Shown here: piece by piece, positions 1 to 11,696 of the stretch
How the letters are laid out: each line of letters starts with the position of its first letter
How positions within the stretch are numbered: the stretch's first letter is position 1
Assembly: GCF_022605725.1 (NCBI RefSeq)
Contig: NC_065546.1
Coordinates: 44,822,227 to 44,886,226 of the forward strand
DNA from: Anthonomus grandis grandis
Lineage: Eukaryota; Arthropoda; Insecta; Coleoptera; Curculionidae
Direction of reading: 5' to 3'
DNA length: 64,000 nt
Notes under the pieces: model-generated
What the model was told of the DNA's origin: nothing
The model's input: the letters and a program-made list of their open reading frames with translations, nothing else
The model's database searches: none
Position numbers and translations under genes: made by a program

Positions 1-645
1 ATTCTCTACGAATTTTGGTCTTGGCTCAAACCGCAGTCAATAATTTCTGAGCCAACAATAAAGTTTTTAAATATTTATTGGCAGTATTGAAGAAAATACA
101 TCGACCAAAATTAATTATCACAGAATCAATTTCATGTGGATCAATAAAACTGGTATCAGAATACTCAAAAAATAATTCTCTACAAATGTTATTACTGGAG
201 CAGAAAACGTACAATCAACAGTTTCTGATCCAACATTCTAATTATTAGTTATTTATTGGCAGTCAAAGAATGAGAAAAATGCATCAACAAAAACAAATTA
301 TCTTAGAATCCATTTTAACTGGTTCAATAAGTCTGGTATCGGAATATTTAGAAAATTGTTCTTTACAAATTTTGTTAATCATTCAGAACGCTACAGCCAA
401 AAGTTTCTGAATCAGAAACGATTTTATTAATCAATGGTAGTCACGTGTCCAAGGTAATTCTTCAAAAAAAAAAAGAAATATCTGAGAATCTATATGTGTT
501 GCGCATCAATGAAACAGAAATTAAAATAATATAATATAAATTTTGTTATTAGCTCAGATTAGAAATAATTTATTTAAAATTAACAGTTTCTGAGCCAGCA
601 TAAAAATGATTAATTGGCAGTCAGAGATTGTGTGTATTTAATGTG
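1..645. repeat. Decayed ~180 bp tandem array (about 3.3 copies)
   Basis: A phrase of the form AGTTTCTGAGCCAACA recurs near 42, 215, 400 and 583. Each copy is followed by ATTTATTGGCAGTC and by a block with GAATCNNTTT, a GGATCAATAA-like word and CTGGTATC. Spacing is roughly 170-185 bp. Copies differ by many substitutions and small indels, so this is an old tandem array. It is cut by the left window edge. No coding frame is supported. It shares its period, but not clearly its sequence, with the satellite at 2,430-8,885. Confidence 0.7.
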
Positions 646-2100
646 TTAAAATATCCTACGTAATATCCTAAATGTTATAATTAAAAAATGCCAACGTAAA
701 ATGAAAGCTGATAAGGTTCCTAATGAGAATAAGGTGACTGGAACTGAAAACGGTATCTGATTTTAGTTAATTGATGGTTTAACGATAGAAAAGCTGGTGT
801 TAATATTAACTATTTATTAGATTTTTAATAGTTTTAAAAGTGGTTGAGATGGAACTTTAATGGAATTTTTGAAATATTTAGCGAGTATACAAGGCCTTCC
901 AGAGAGAGCAATCAGTTCTTTGTTGATCATGGAAAACTCCACTACTTTAACTCCTCCAAAATCCTCCAGATACACACCTAGATTTTAAAGCTTTTATTAG
1001 TCCGTGCACTAAGATTGGATCTGGGTTCTAAGGTTGGTCAAGACTGAATCACAAATTAGATGTTTCCCTATCCTTCGATCACTAATAAATTACCTTTATC
1101 TATATATACTCATAAAAAAGCTTTCGAAAAGCACCTTAATAGGCTCAATAAATTTCCAGAATAGTTTCTAAATAAGACACCCGTAATTCTCTCCCCTTTG
1201 TTAAGCACCAAGCACAATATATCCCAATTACAAGACACTACTTTTGCTAAAATCAATAGTCTTGCACCCTCCTAAATATTTCAATTATTCAAGTGTATCC
1301 AGTGCAGTGATTCGGACCGCATCCGTTTGGGGGGTGTGGAATTCCGTTCCGCACCGATACCTCGCACATAGACGTAAGCTATTTCCTGGATTATGCCGAA
1401 TATCCAGTTAAATATCCTGCCTCTCGAATAATCTGGATTCAATCGAGTCCAATTGTCACAGTCAGAGTCCCAGTTTCTGTTTGAATTGTTCGATTACGTT
1501 GTTCAGTTTAGGCGAAAGTTTGTAGATAGGAGATAAACATTGTTTACATTGTTTTTTTTTGTTGTAAGGAATGAATTTTTATAAATAGAGAATAGTTCAA
1601 TTGGCAATGTCATATATAAGGTGTCCCATAAATAATAGTAATTAATTTAACAGCGGATTTTTTTAAATATTAAATATAGTTGGCCCAACGTACATAATAA
1701 GAGACAAGCATATCTTAAAAGTGTATCGTATATAAGAAGAGAAAATACAGAAAACGTCTAAATCTATAATGCAAGCAGTGTTATCATATTTTCGTAGCAA
1801 GCAGGTTTCACTATTTGTACACAAGCCAATACACAGCGCTGAAAAATTCATGCTTTATGCAGGAGCGTAACCTCCATATTTTTTTCTATTCGTACGATGA
1901 ACAAGCTATAAAAAGTATATATAGAGGACTCCAATTCAAGATAACCCAACATATCGCAATCCAACCTTTGATTGAACTGTTTAGAATTTACTGTCTGGTA
2001 AAAGACAAAAATTACTTAATATAACTTGGCGAGAAATAACAAGAGTTAAGATAACGAGACAACAAAAAAAAATGTTTTACTGTCCAAAAGCGAAAAATTG
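646..2100. other. Unassigned spacer with one GC-richer patch
   Basis: No reading frame here resembles a known protein. The piece at about 1,300-1,510 is distinctly richer in G and C than its surroundings and contains no long ORF. It could be a 5' untranslated or promoter segment of a lost element. A word resembling mariner-type termini (GGTGTCCCATAAATAAT) lies near 1,620, but I found no inverted partner. The rest is AT-rich sequence with no structure I can name. Confidence 0.4.
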
Positions 2101-2430
2101 TTCATATTCATAAAAATTGAGAAAAAGCGCAATTACCTGGAAGAAACAAAAAAATTTCTTTCAACTATCTGAACAAAAAAAAATTAAAGTTTTATACAGT
2201 CGCCTAGAAAAAAAATTAAAATAAGCTACCTAAATAAAATTAAAAGAGTACTCAATTGCCTGAAAAAAATTTGCATAGAAGAAACTATAGCGAAGTTTAA
2301 AAAAAATACTTTAAGTATACAGAAAAAAGTGAAATAACGCCAAATGCCTGGAGGAAATACAAAAATTACTTTAATTAACTAAATAACTTTAATTAACTAA
2401 AATTAACTGCCAGGAATAGATCAAACGTTT
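2100..2430. repeat. Divergent left edge of the AACTGCC satellite
   Basis: Words such as TTACCTGGAAGAAAC, GTCGCCTAGAAAA and ATGCCTGGAGGAAA recur at short intervals. They look closer to the satellite family at 50,205-51,360 than to the main array that starts near 2,430. This is the older, degraded boundary expected at the margin of a tandem array. No gene is present. Confidence 0.5.
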
Positions 2431-5400
2431 GTTTTTTCCAGGCTATAATGTTTTTTAGGCAGTTGAAATTTTTTAATCTTTAACTGCCTTAAATATTTTC
2501 TTCTAGGCAGTTGGAGAAAAATCCAAAGGAATTATGTTTTTCCTCAGCAACTGTTTAGAATGGATCAATCAATTCTGTCTTGTAGAAAGTTCAAAGAAAT
2601 CATGTTTTTTCTCAACAACTATTTAGAATAGGTCAGTCTTTTAGACAGTTAAAATGTTTTGATTCTCAACTGCTTGAAATAAATCAAATTATATTTTCTT
2701 CCAGACAATAGCAGAAAAAAAATCCAAAGAATCTATGTTTTTTCTCAGTAACTATCTAGGATTATCCTAGATGCCTGGAATAGATAAAAGAGGCAATTGT
2801 AGAAAAATCCAAAAAAATTATGTTGCCTTTCAGGCAGTTAAAATTTTTTGATCTTTAATTGCCTGGAATAGATAAAATAATATTTTCTTCCAGGCAGTTG
2901 GAGAAAAATATGAAAAAATCATGTTTTTCCTCAGCAACTGTTTAGGATCAATCAACTCTGTCTTGTAAAAAGTTGAAGAAAAATCAAAAAAAATTATGTT
3001 GCCTTTCAAGCAATGGAAATTTTCTGATTCTCAACTGCTTTAAATAGATAAAATAATGTTTTCTTTTAGGCAGTTGCAGAAAAGTTTAAAGGAATCATGT
3101 TATTTCTTAGCAACTATTTAGGATAGATCAGTTAATTTTTTCTTGCAGACATTGAAGATAAATCCAAAAAAAATTATGTTGTTTTTCAGACAGTTCAAAT
3201 TTTTTGATCTTCATTTGCCTAGAATAAATAAAATTATGTTTTCTTCCTAGCAGTTGCAGAAAAAAATTCAAAGAATTTATGTTTTTTTTCAGTAACTATC
3301 TAGGATATGTAAGTTAATTTTGTTTTGCAGACAGTTAAAGATAAATCCAAAGAAATTATGTTGTTTTTTAGGCAGTTGAAATTTTTTGATCCTAAACTGC
3401 CTGGAATAGGTCAAATAATATTTTCTTCCAGGCAGTTGTAGAAAAATCCAAACAAAATTTTTTTTTCTCAGCAACTGCCTAGGATAGATTAATTAATTTT
3501 GTTGTGTAGACAGTTAAAGAAAAATCCAAAAAAATTATGTTGCCTTTTAGGCAGTTGAAATTTTTTGATCCTCAACTGCCCGAAATAAATAAAATATTGT
3601 TTTCTTCAGGGTAAATGGAGAAAAATGCAAAGAAATTATGTTTTTTCTTGGTAACTCTCTGGGCTGGATCATTAAATTTTATCTTACAGGCAGTTGAAGA
3701 AAAATCCAAAAAAAATTATTTTGTCTTTTAGGTAGTTAAATTTGTTTTTTTTAGGCAATTTGGTTTTGCAGACAGTTGAAAAAAAAAACCAAAATAATTA
3801 TGTTGTCTTTCAGGCAGTTGAAATTTTTTAATCTTCAATTACCTGGAATAGATAAAATAATGTTCTCTTCCAAGCAAATACAGAAAAATGCAAAGAAATT
3901 ATATTTTTCTCAGTAACTCGATAGGATGGACCAGTCAATTTTGTCTTGCAGACGGTTAAAAACAAATCCAAAAAAAATATGTTATCCTTTAGCCAATCGA
4001 AATGTTTGGTTCTCAAGTGCTTTAAATAGGTGAAATAATGTTTTCTTTCAGGCAATTGCAATTATGTATTTTTTTAAGCAACTGTCCAGGATACATCAGT
4101 CAATTTTGTCAACCCTGCCGACAGTTTCAAAAAAATTATGTTATCTAGCCATTGAAATTTCTTGATTCTTAACTGCTTTAAATAGGTAAAATAATGTCTG
4201 TATCTTCAATTGCCTAAAATAAATATAATAATATTTTCTTCCAGGCAATTGAAATTTTTCGATTCTCATTTGCCCGGAATAGATAAAATTATGTTTTCTT
4301 CCAAGCAGTTGCAGAAAAATCCAAAGAAATTATGTTTTTTCTCAGCAACTGTCCAGCATACATCAGTCAATTTTGTCTTGCAGACAAAGGAAGAAAAATC
4401 CACAAAAATTATGTTGTGTTTCAGGCAGTTGAATTTTTTTGAACTGTCTGGAATAAATAAAATAATGTCTTTTTTTAGGCAATTGCGGAAAAATCCAAAA
4501 AAAATATGTTTTTTTGAACAACTGTCCAGGAGACATCAGTCAATTTTGTCCTACAGACAGTTAAAGAAAAATCAAAAAAAATTATGTTGTTTTTTAGGCA
4601 GTTGAAATTTTTTGATTATCAATTGCTTTGAATAAATAAAATAATGTTTTCTTCCAGGAACTTGCAGAGAAATCCAAAGAAATTATGTTTTTTCAAGCAA
4701 CTGACCAGGACATATCAGGCAATTTTGTCTTGCAGACAGTTGAAAAAAAAATCAAAAAAAAAAAAAATGTAATCTTTTAGGCAGTTGAAGTTTCTGATTT
4801 TTAATTGCCTGGAATAGATAGAATAATGTTTTCTTCCAGGCAGTTGTAGAAAAATCCAAAGAAGTTATGTTTTTTCTCACCAAGTGTCTCTAGTATACAT
4901 CAGTCAATTTTATCTTGCAGACAAAGGAAGAAAAATCCACTAAAAATTATGTTGTCTTTCAAGCAGTTGAAATTGAAATTGATCCTAAACTGCCTGGAAT
5001 GGATAAAATAATGTTTTCTTCCAGGCAATTGCGAAAAAATTCAAAGAAATTGTATTTTTTTAAGCAACTGTCCAGGATACATCAGTCAATTTTGAACAGT
5101 TGAAGAAAAATCCTAAAAAATTATGTTGTGTTTCAGGCAGTTGAAATGTTTTGGTCTTCAATTACCTGAAATAAATATAATAATGTTTTCTTTCAGGCAA
5201 TTGCAAAAAAATCCAAAGAAATTATGTTTTTTTTAAGGAACCGATATTATATCAGTCAATTTTGTCTTGCAGACACTTAAAAAAAAATCCAAAAAAATTA
5301 TGTTTTCTTTGAGGCAGTTGAAATTTTTTGATTACCTGGAATAGATAAAATAATGTTGTCTTCCAGGCAAATGCAAAAAATTGCAAAGAAATTTTTTTTT

Positions 5401-8400
5401 TTCTTAGTAACTCTCTAGGATGGATCAGTCAATTTTGTCTTGCAGACAGTTGAAAAAAATCCAATAATGTTTTCTTCCAGGCAGTTGTCGAAAAATCCAA
5501 ACAAAATATTTGTTTTCTCAGCAACTGCCTAAGATAGATCAATTAATTTTGTTTTGTAGACAAACAAAAAAAAAACAGAAAAATCCATAAAAATTATGTT
5601 GTCTTTCAGGCAGTTGAAATTTTTTAATCTTCGATTGCTTGGAATAGATAAAATAATGTTTTCTTTCAGGAAATTGCAGAAAAATTCAAACAAATTATGT
5701 TTTTCCTCAGCAACTGTTTAGAATGGATCAATCAATTCTGTCTTATAGAAACTTGAAGAAAAATCCAAAAAAATTATGTTGCCTTTTAGACAATGGAAAT
5801 TTTCTAATTCTCAACTGCCCTATATAGATAAACTAATATTTTTTTCCAGGCAGTTGCAAAAAAATGCAAAGAAATAATGTTTTTTTCTCAGAAACTCTCT
5901 AGGATGGATCAGTCAATTTTTGTTTTGCAGACAGTAGAAAAAAAATCCAAAAAAATTATGTTGTCTTTCAGGTAGTTAAAATTTTAGATCCTCAACAGCC
6001 TGGAATAAATAAAATTATGTTTTCTTCCAAGCAGTTGCAGAAAAATCCAAAGAAATTATGTTTTTTTTCAGCAACTGCCTTCAGTATACATCAGTCAATT
6101 TCGTCTTGCAGACAGTTAAAGAAAAATCAAAAAAAAAATGTTATCTATTAGGCAATTGAATTTTTTTGATTTTCAACCGCTTTAAATAGGTAAAATAATG
6201 TTTTGTTCTAGGAAGTTGAAGAAAAAATCCAAAAAAAAATTTTGTCTTTCAGGCAGCTGAAATTTTTAGATCCTCAATTGCCTGAAATAAATAAAATTAT
6301 GTTAAAGAAATTGTGATTTTTTTAAGCAACTGTTCAGGATATCAGTCAGTCCATTTTGTCCTACAGATAGTTGAAGAAAAATCCCAAAAAATATGTTGTC
6401 TTTTAGGCAGTTGAACTTTTTAGATTCTCAACTGCCTGGAATAGATGAAATAATGTTTTCTTCTAGGCAAATGCGGAAAAATCCAAAGAAATTATGTTTT
6501 TTGTCAGCAACTCTCCCCAGTATACATTAGTTAAGTTTGTCTTGCAGACAAAGGAAGAAAAATCCACAAAAATTATGTTATCTTTCAGGCAGTTGAAATT
6601 TTTTAATCCTGAACTGCCTGGAATAGATAAAATAATGTTTTTTTCTAGGCAATTGCGGAAAAAATCCAAAGAAATTATGTTTTTTGTCAGCAACTGTTTC
6701 CAGTATACATCAGTCAATTTTGTCGTCTTGCCGACAGTTCCAAAAAAATTTTGTTATCTAGGTAATTAAAATTTCTTGATTCTCAACTGCTTTAAATAGG
6801 TAAAATAATATTTTCCTTCAGGTAGTCGAAGAAAAATCCCAAAAAATTATGTTGTCTTTTACACAGTTAAAATTTTTAGATCCTCAACTACCTGAAATAA
6901 ATAAAATAATATTTTCTTCCAGGCAATTGCGAAAAAATCCCAAGAAATTATATTTTTTCTCAGCAACTGTCTTCAGTATACATCAGTCAATTTCGTCTTG
7001 CAGACAGTTAAAGAAAAATCAAAAAAAATTATGTTATCTTTTAGGCAATTGAAATTTTTTGATTCTCAACTGCTTTAAATAGGTAAAATAATATTTTCTT
7101 CCAGGCAGTTCAAGAAAAATCCCAAAAAATTATGTTGTCTTTCAGGCAGTTGAAATTTTCAGATTCTCAACTGCCTGGAATTGATGATAAAATAATTTTT
7201 TCTTCCAGAAAATGGCGGAAAAATGCAAAGAAATTATATTTTTTCTCAGCAACTGTCTCCAGTATACATCACTAAATTTGGCCTTGCAGACAAAGGAAGA
7301 AAAATCCACAAAAATTATTTTGTCTTTCAGGCAGTTGAAATTTGTTGATCCTGAACTGCCTGGAATAGATAAAATAATGTTTTTTTCTAGGCAATTGCGG
7401 AAAAAATCCAAAGAAATTATGTTTTTTGTCAGCAACTGTTTCCAGTATACATCAGTCAATTTTGTCGTCTTGCCGACAGTTCCAAAAAAATTTTGTTATC
7501 TAGGTAATTAAAATTTCTTGATTCTCAACTGCTTTAAATAGGTAAAATAATATTTTCCTTCAGGTAGTCGAAGAAAAATCCCAAAAAATTATGTTGTCTT
7601 TTACACAGTTAAAATTTTTAGATCCTCAACTACCTGAAATAAATAAAATAATATTTTCTTCCAGGCAATTGCGGAAAAATCCCAAGAAATTATATTTTTT
7701 CTCAGCAACTGTCTTCAGTATACATCAGTCAATTTCGTCTTGCAGACAGTTAAAGAAAAATCAAAAAAAATTATGTTATCTTTTAGGCAATTGAAATTTT
7801 TTCATTCTCAACTGCTTTAAATAGGTAAAATAATATTTTCTTCCAGGCAGTTCAAGAAAAATCCCAAAAAATTATGTTGTCTTTCAGGCAGTTGAAATTT
7901 TCAGATTCTCAACTGCCTGGAATTGATGATAAAATAATTTTTTCTTCCAGAAAATGGCGACAAAATGCAAAGAAATTATATTTTTTCTCAGCAACTGTCT
8001 CCAGTATACATCACTAAATTTGGCCTTGCAGACAAAGGAAGAAAAATCCACAAAAATTATTTTGTCTTTCAGGCAGTTGAAATTTGTTGATCCTGAACTG
8101 CCTGGAATAGATAAAATAAAGTTTTCTTCCAGGAAATTGCCAAAAAATTCAAAGAAATTGTATTTTTTTAGGCGACTGTCCAGGATACATCAGTCAATTT
8201 TGTCGCCTTGCCGACAGTTTCAAAAAAATTATGTTATCTAGCCATTGAAATTTCTTGATTCTTAACTGCTTTAAATAGGTAAAATAATGTCTGTATCTTC
8301 AATTGCCTGAAATAAATATAATAATATTGTCTTCTTTTTTGACAGTTGAAATTTGTTGATCCTGAACTGCCTGAAATAGATAAAATAATGTTTTCTTCCA

Positions 8401-8885
8401 AGAAATTGCCAAAAAATTCAAAGAAATTGTATTTTTTTAAGCAACTGTCCAGGATCTACTGATCAGTCAATTTTACACGCAATTTTGCATTGACAGTTGA
8501 AGAAAAAACCTAAAAAATTATGTTTTCTTTCAGGCAGTTGGAATTTTTTGATCTTCAATTACCTGGAATAGATAAAATAATGTTCTCTTCCAAGCAAATG
8601 TAGAAAAATGCAAAGAAATCAGGTTTTTTTCTCAGTCACTCTCTAGGATGCATCAGTCAATTATGCCTTGCAGACCGTTAAAATTTTTCGATTCTCATTT
8701 GCTTGGAATAGATAAAATTATGTTTTCTTCCAGGCAGTTGAAAAAGATCTCAAAAAATTATGTTGTCTTTCAGGCAGTTGAAATTTTTAATTCCTCAACT
8801 GCCTGGAATAGATAAAATAATGTTTTCTTCCAGGCAATTGCGAAAAAATCGAAAGAAATTATGTTTTTTTTCAGCAACTGCCTAG
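2430..8885. repeat. Satellite array, ~180-185 bp monomers with alternating inverted AACTGCC motifs
   Basis: About three dozen diverged monomers run head to tail. A typical monomer contains, in order, AGGCAGTTG, CAACTGCCTGG, CCAGGCAGTTG, a degenerate CAACTGTCCAGG and CAGACAGTTG, spaced about 30-50 bp. Neighbouring motifs are therefore reverse complements. AACTGCCTGGAA and TTCCAGGCAGTT form a perfect 12 bp inverted pair around a ~20 bp AT spacer. Two blocks with AGAAAAATCCAAA then AATTATGTT occur per monomer, so the unit looks like an ancient duplication of a ~90 bp half-unit. Short ORFs on both strands only echo the repeat and are not genes. The array ends sharply near 8,883. Confidence 0.92.
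6541..8110. repeat. ~742 bp higher-order repeat, about 2.1 copies
   Basis: The sequence from 6,541 recurs at 7,283 and again at 8,025, an exact offset of 742 bp each time. The first two copies are nearly identical over their length, whereas adjacent ~185 bp monomers are strongly diverged. 742 bp is about four monomers, so this is a four-monomer higher-order repeat formed by recent unequal exchange. 742 is not a multiple of three, so no frame is maintained across copies, which argues against coding function. Confidence 0.9.
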
Positions 8886-8959
8886 AACAAATTAAAATTT
8901 AAAAAAAAATAAAATATAATAATATAAAATATTAAATTAAATTATAACTCCTAATCCAA

Positions 8960-9780
8960 TCTGCCCTCTTTTAATTTAATAATTTCTTTTATCATTTTTG
9001 TGATTGTACTTTCAGTTTTATCTCTGCGTTTCTTTTTGTTGTATCGAACCTTTTGCAATAAAACATCATGTGTTTCACTGCATCTTTATTTGAGTCTCCG
9101 TACAGGCAGATTAAACTTTCTCGTTTATTACATTTATGCAGGTAGGTTCCAAAACATCCATGTCCTGTAAAAAACTGTGTCGTTTAACAATTTAATTTTC
9201 CATAGATTCTGTTCAACCATTTTTTAAAGTCTTTAATTATCTTTTTTGTCCATCTTTCCTTGTTTTATCAGTGGATTGTCTATTATCAGTCCGACGTTCA
9301 TTCTTCTTTTATATATTGTAGCCCTTTCCTTAATCAAGAGATTGAAACCAGAAATCGTATGGTATATGCTTAAACATCGTATTGCCCCTATCCGTTGCCA
9401 TACTATGAGTCTTCACATTTCCTTTTGTCTCAACTCTTCTGTCACTCCAGATGGGTGCTGGATATAAAACTATTGATTGGAATGTAATTGCTAGTATTCT
9501 GGTTTTTAAGTATAAAGATCTTCTAATGTTTGGTAATAGAGCATCCAACTTTAAAGATCTTGCTACTTTCTTCTATAACCGTTGATAGAAATATAGGGAG
9601 TGTATGTTAGGTTGTAGTCTAGGACTACTCCGAGTTATTATAAGATCATTAAAGTCTTATATAATTTTCCTTTTATTAACATACCTCCAGCCAAAGACGA
9701 CATTAGTAGTTTTTTCGGGTGTAACCTCGAGTTTTTTAGTCTCGATCTATGATTTAATCTTATATATACGTATACTAAAG
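8960..9780 (-). mobile_element. R1-clade-like LINE remnant (post-RT and C-terminal region)
   Basis: Read on the minus strand with frame changes, the segment gives, in order, LGVVLDYNL, LDALLPNIRRSLYLK, VLYPAPIWSD, RTDNRQSTDKTRKDGQKR and TGHGCFGTYLHKCNKRE, then CLYGD. These match the post-RT region of R1-type LINEs, where xYLGVVLD, VLYGAPxW and TGHGxFxxYL are characteristic and a zinc-binding segment lies near the C-terminus. Several stops and frameshifts break it. The RT core is missing, so this is a dead fragment. It directly follows the satellite array. Confidence 0.72.
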
Positions 9781-11690
9781 GTAACCCCGTATTTACTAAC
9801 AAATGAATGAATAATACGTTGAAAATGAGCATAAAATGGATGTGAAAAATCCAATCTAATAAGAACTGAAAAGAAGAACTGAAACATTTAAGACTCACTT
9901 TACTGGCAAATTAAAGCCAAATTCTTAGAAAGATGCCTATCAAGCGCTTTATAATGACTATACCCCATTTGGTTAAATTTTTAACTATAACATAAGCCAC
10001 AAGCATATACTTTGTTTATCTATAATGGTCTCGTGACGCATTTATACACACATAAGAGGTATAACTTCATACAGAGTATATACCATGCATATGCCTCTAC
10101 ATTGTGCTCTTATCTGACAACGTCCATTGTCCAGGGCCATCATTTTCCATTAAAAAAAAAGAAAAACAAAAGATTCATCTGATACATAACATATACCTAT
10201 CCTCTCTCAAGTAAATAATACCGTGCAAGATTTACATCTTACATCGTCTAACGAAACGCAACATGCGATGCTGTGTTACTGAAAATTTGCATTTTGAAAA
10301 ATTCACGTTCGTCCCGCATATGGGGATCCGATTTCAGACAATGAGGTAATAATATCAGCGAGAATTCCCTTTTGTGCGTTTACGTTTACCCCGATGTACG
10401 CGAGGATTTAATTAAAAAAGTAATTAAAGAAGTAGTAAAGGAGATAAATTAATTACTTGGAAAGAATACAGGTTTTCGTTCAGTTTTCATTTATAGTTTA
10501 TTTTTAAGTAAATTTTTTATTAAATTATAAAGAGGAATTTTTTTATTGGTTTAATAGTGAAAAAAAGTGTCTTAAAATTGCAGAAATTGAATGCATAATT
10601 TTAACGAGAATGATACATGTCTTTCAATTTTCGTAATTTAAACAAAAAAATAACTTGGGTAAAATGCATTTTATTTATTTTTTCATGGGATATAATAAAG
10701 ATTTATAGAATATACAATAATTCAAAAAATATTTTTTAATAACATATTGTTTCAGAGCTTACAAATCGACTGGAATCAAGTCCTTAACGGCAATTTTTAC
10801 TTCTAAACCTCATCCATTTATAACAAATTTACAACATTAAAAGTTGATACCTATATTGGAGAACATTATTTAGTCCTATTTAAATTAATTAATTTTTCAG
10901 TCTACATACTTATTTGCCTATATGTATAATATTATTTGCTTTATACAAATTGATAAAATATTATAACGTAATTCAGGAACACACTTTTTCTTGACAACGT
11001 GAAAACTTTAACCTTTAAAAAAAATTTTAACTACAAGGATTTAAAATAATATTACCTAAATGGGGTCTAAATAGAGTCCTTAGACCTTGCTAGTGGGTTT
11101 TTAAAAAAAAGCCTTTTTTATTTAAAATTGATGAGAACATTATTTTTTTTTAATAAGGGCATTGGAAAGCTGAGTAAATTTTATATGATTTCGGCTTGAG
11201 CCAAATTTTCATTGAATCAATAATAAGGGTGGAGGAAACAAATGAATATTGTCATATTAAAGTTGCTACATAGTATACTCTTCTCAAACAATTTAAATGA
11301 ACAAGGTATTATATGAAAGATAATTTTTATCTCTCTTAATGGGCTTTGGTAGCAACATAAATTAGTTAATTAAAAAAAATTAGATGGCGCTGTTCAATGT
11401 TGTTAGAATTTTTCTGAAATTATTCTCAAATTTCAAATAGGTCGGTATGCTTTACCTTACAGATTATAAAAATAAATTATCACATTTACATTTTGGCGAA
11501 AATTGCAGATCTTTATTTGTTTCGGAGGTATTGCCAAATAACTGATAATAATAGATCCAAGGAGACTAGAGGTAAAGAGACTGATTTGTATGCTAAATGT
11601 TTGTACACAAAAATGAACGAAAACAAGTTTCAGGTAATAGCCACAACGGCGCTGTTGGTCACAAATGTACCTTACTCTGAATGCCTGGAC
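9781..11690. other. Unassigned AT-rich spacer
   Basis: I see no supported gene. The section at about 10,000-10,420 has more even base composition, with runs such as CGAAACGCAACATGCGATG and TTACGTTTACCCCGATGTACGCG, and could be conserved host noncoding DNA. The remainder is AT-rich with poly-A/T runs. The short ORF at 11,493-11,783 resembles nothing I recognise and reads into the LINE tail that follows. Confidence 0.35.
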
Positions 11691-11696
11691 AGTTTA

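Noticed and set aside
4210..8241. Several plus-strand ORFs of 60-130 codons with similar protein sequences, looking like a small gene family
   Set aside because: They are translations of the ~180 bp satellite. They occur on both strands, start anywhere in the monomer, and the 742 bp repeat does not preserve frame.
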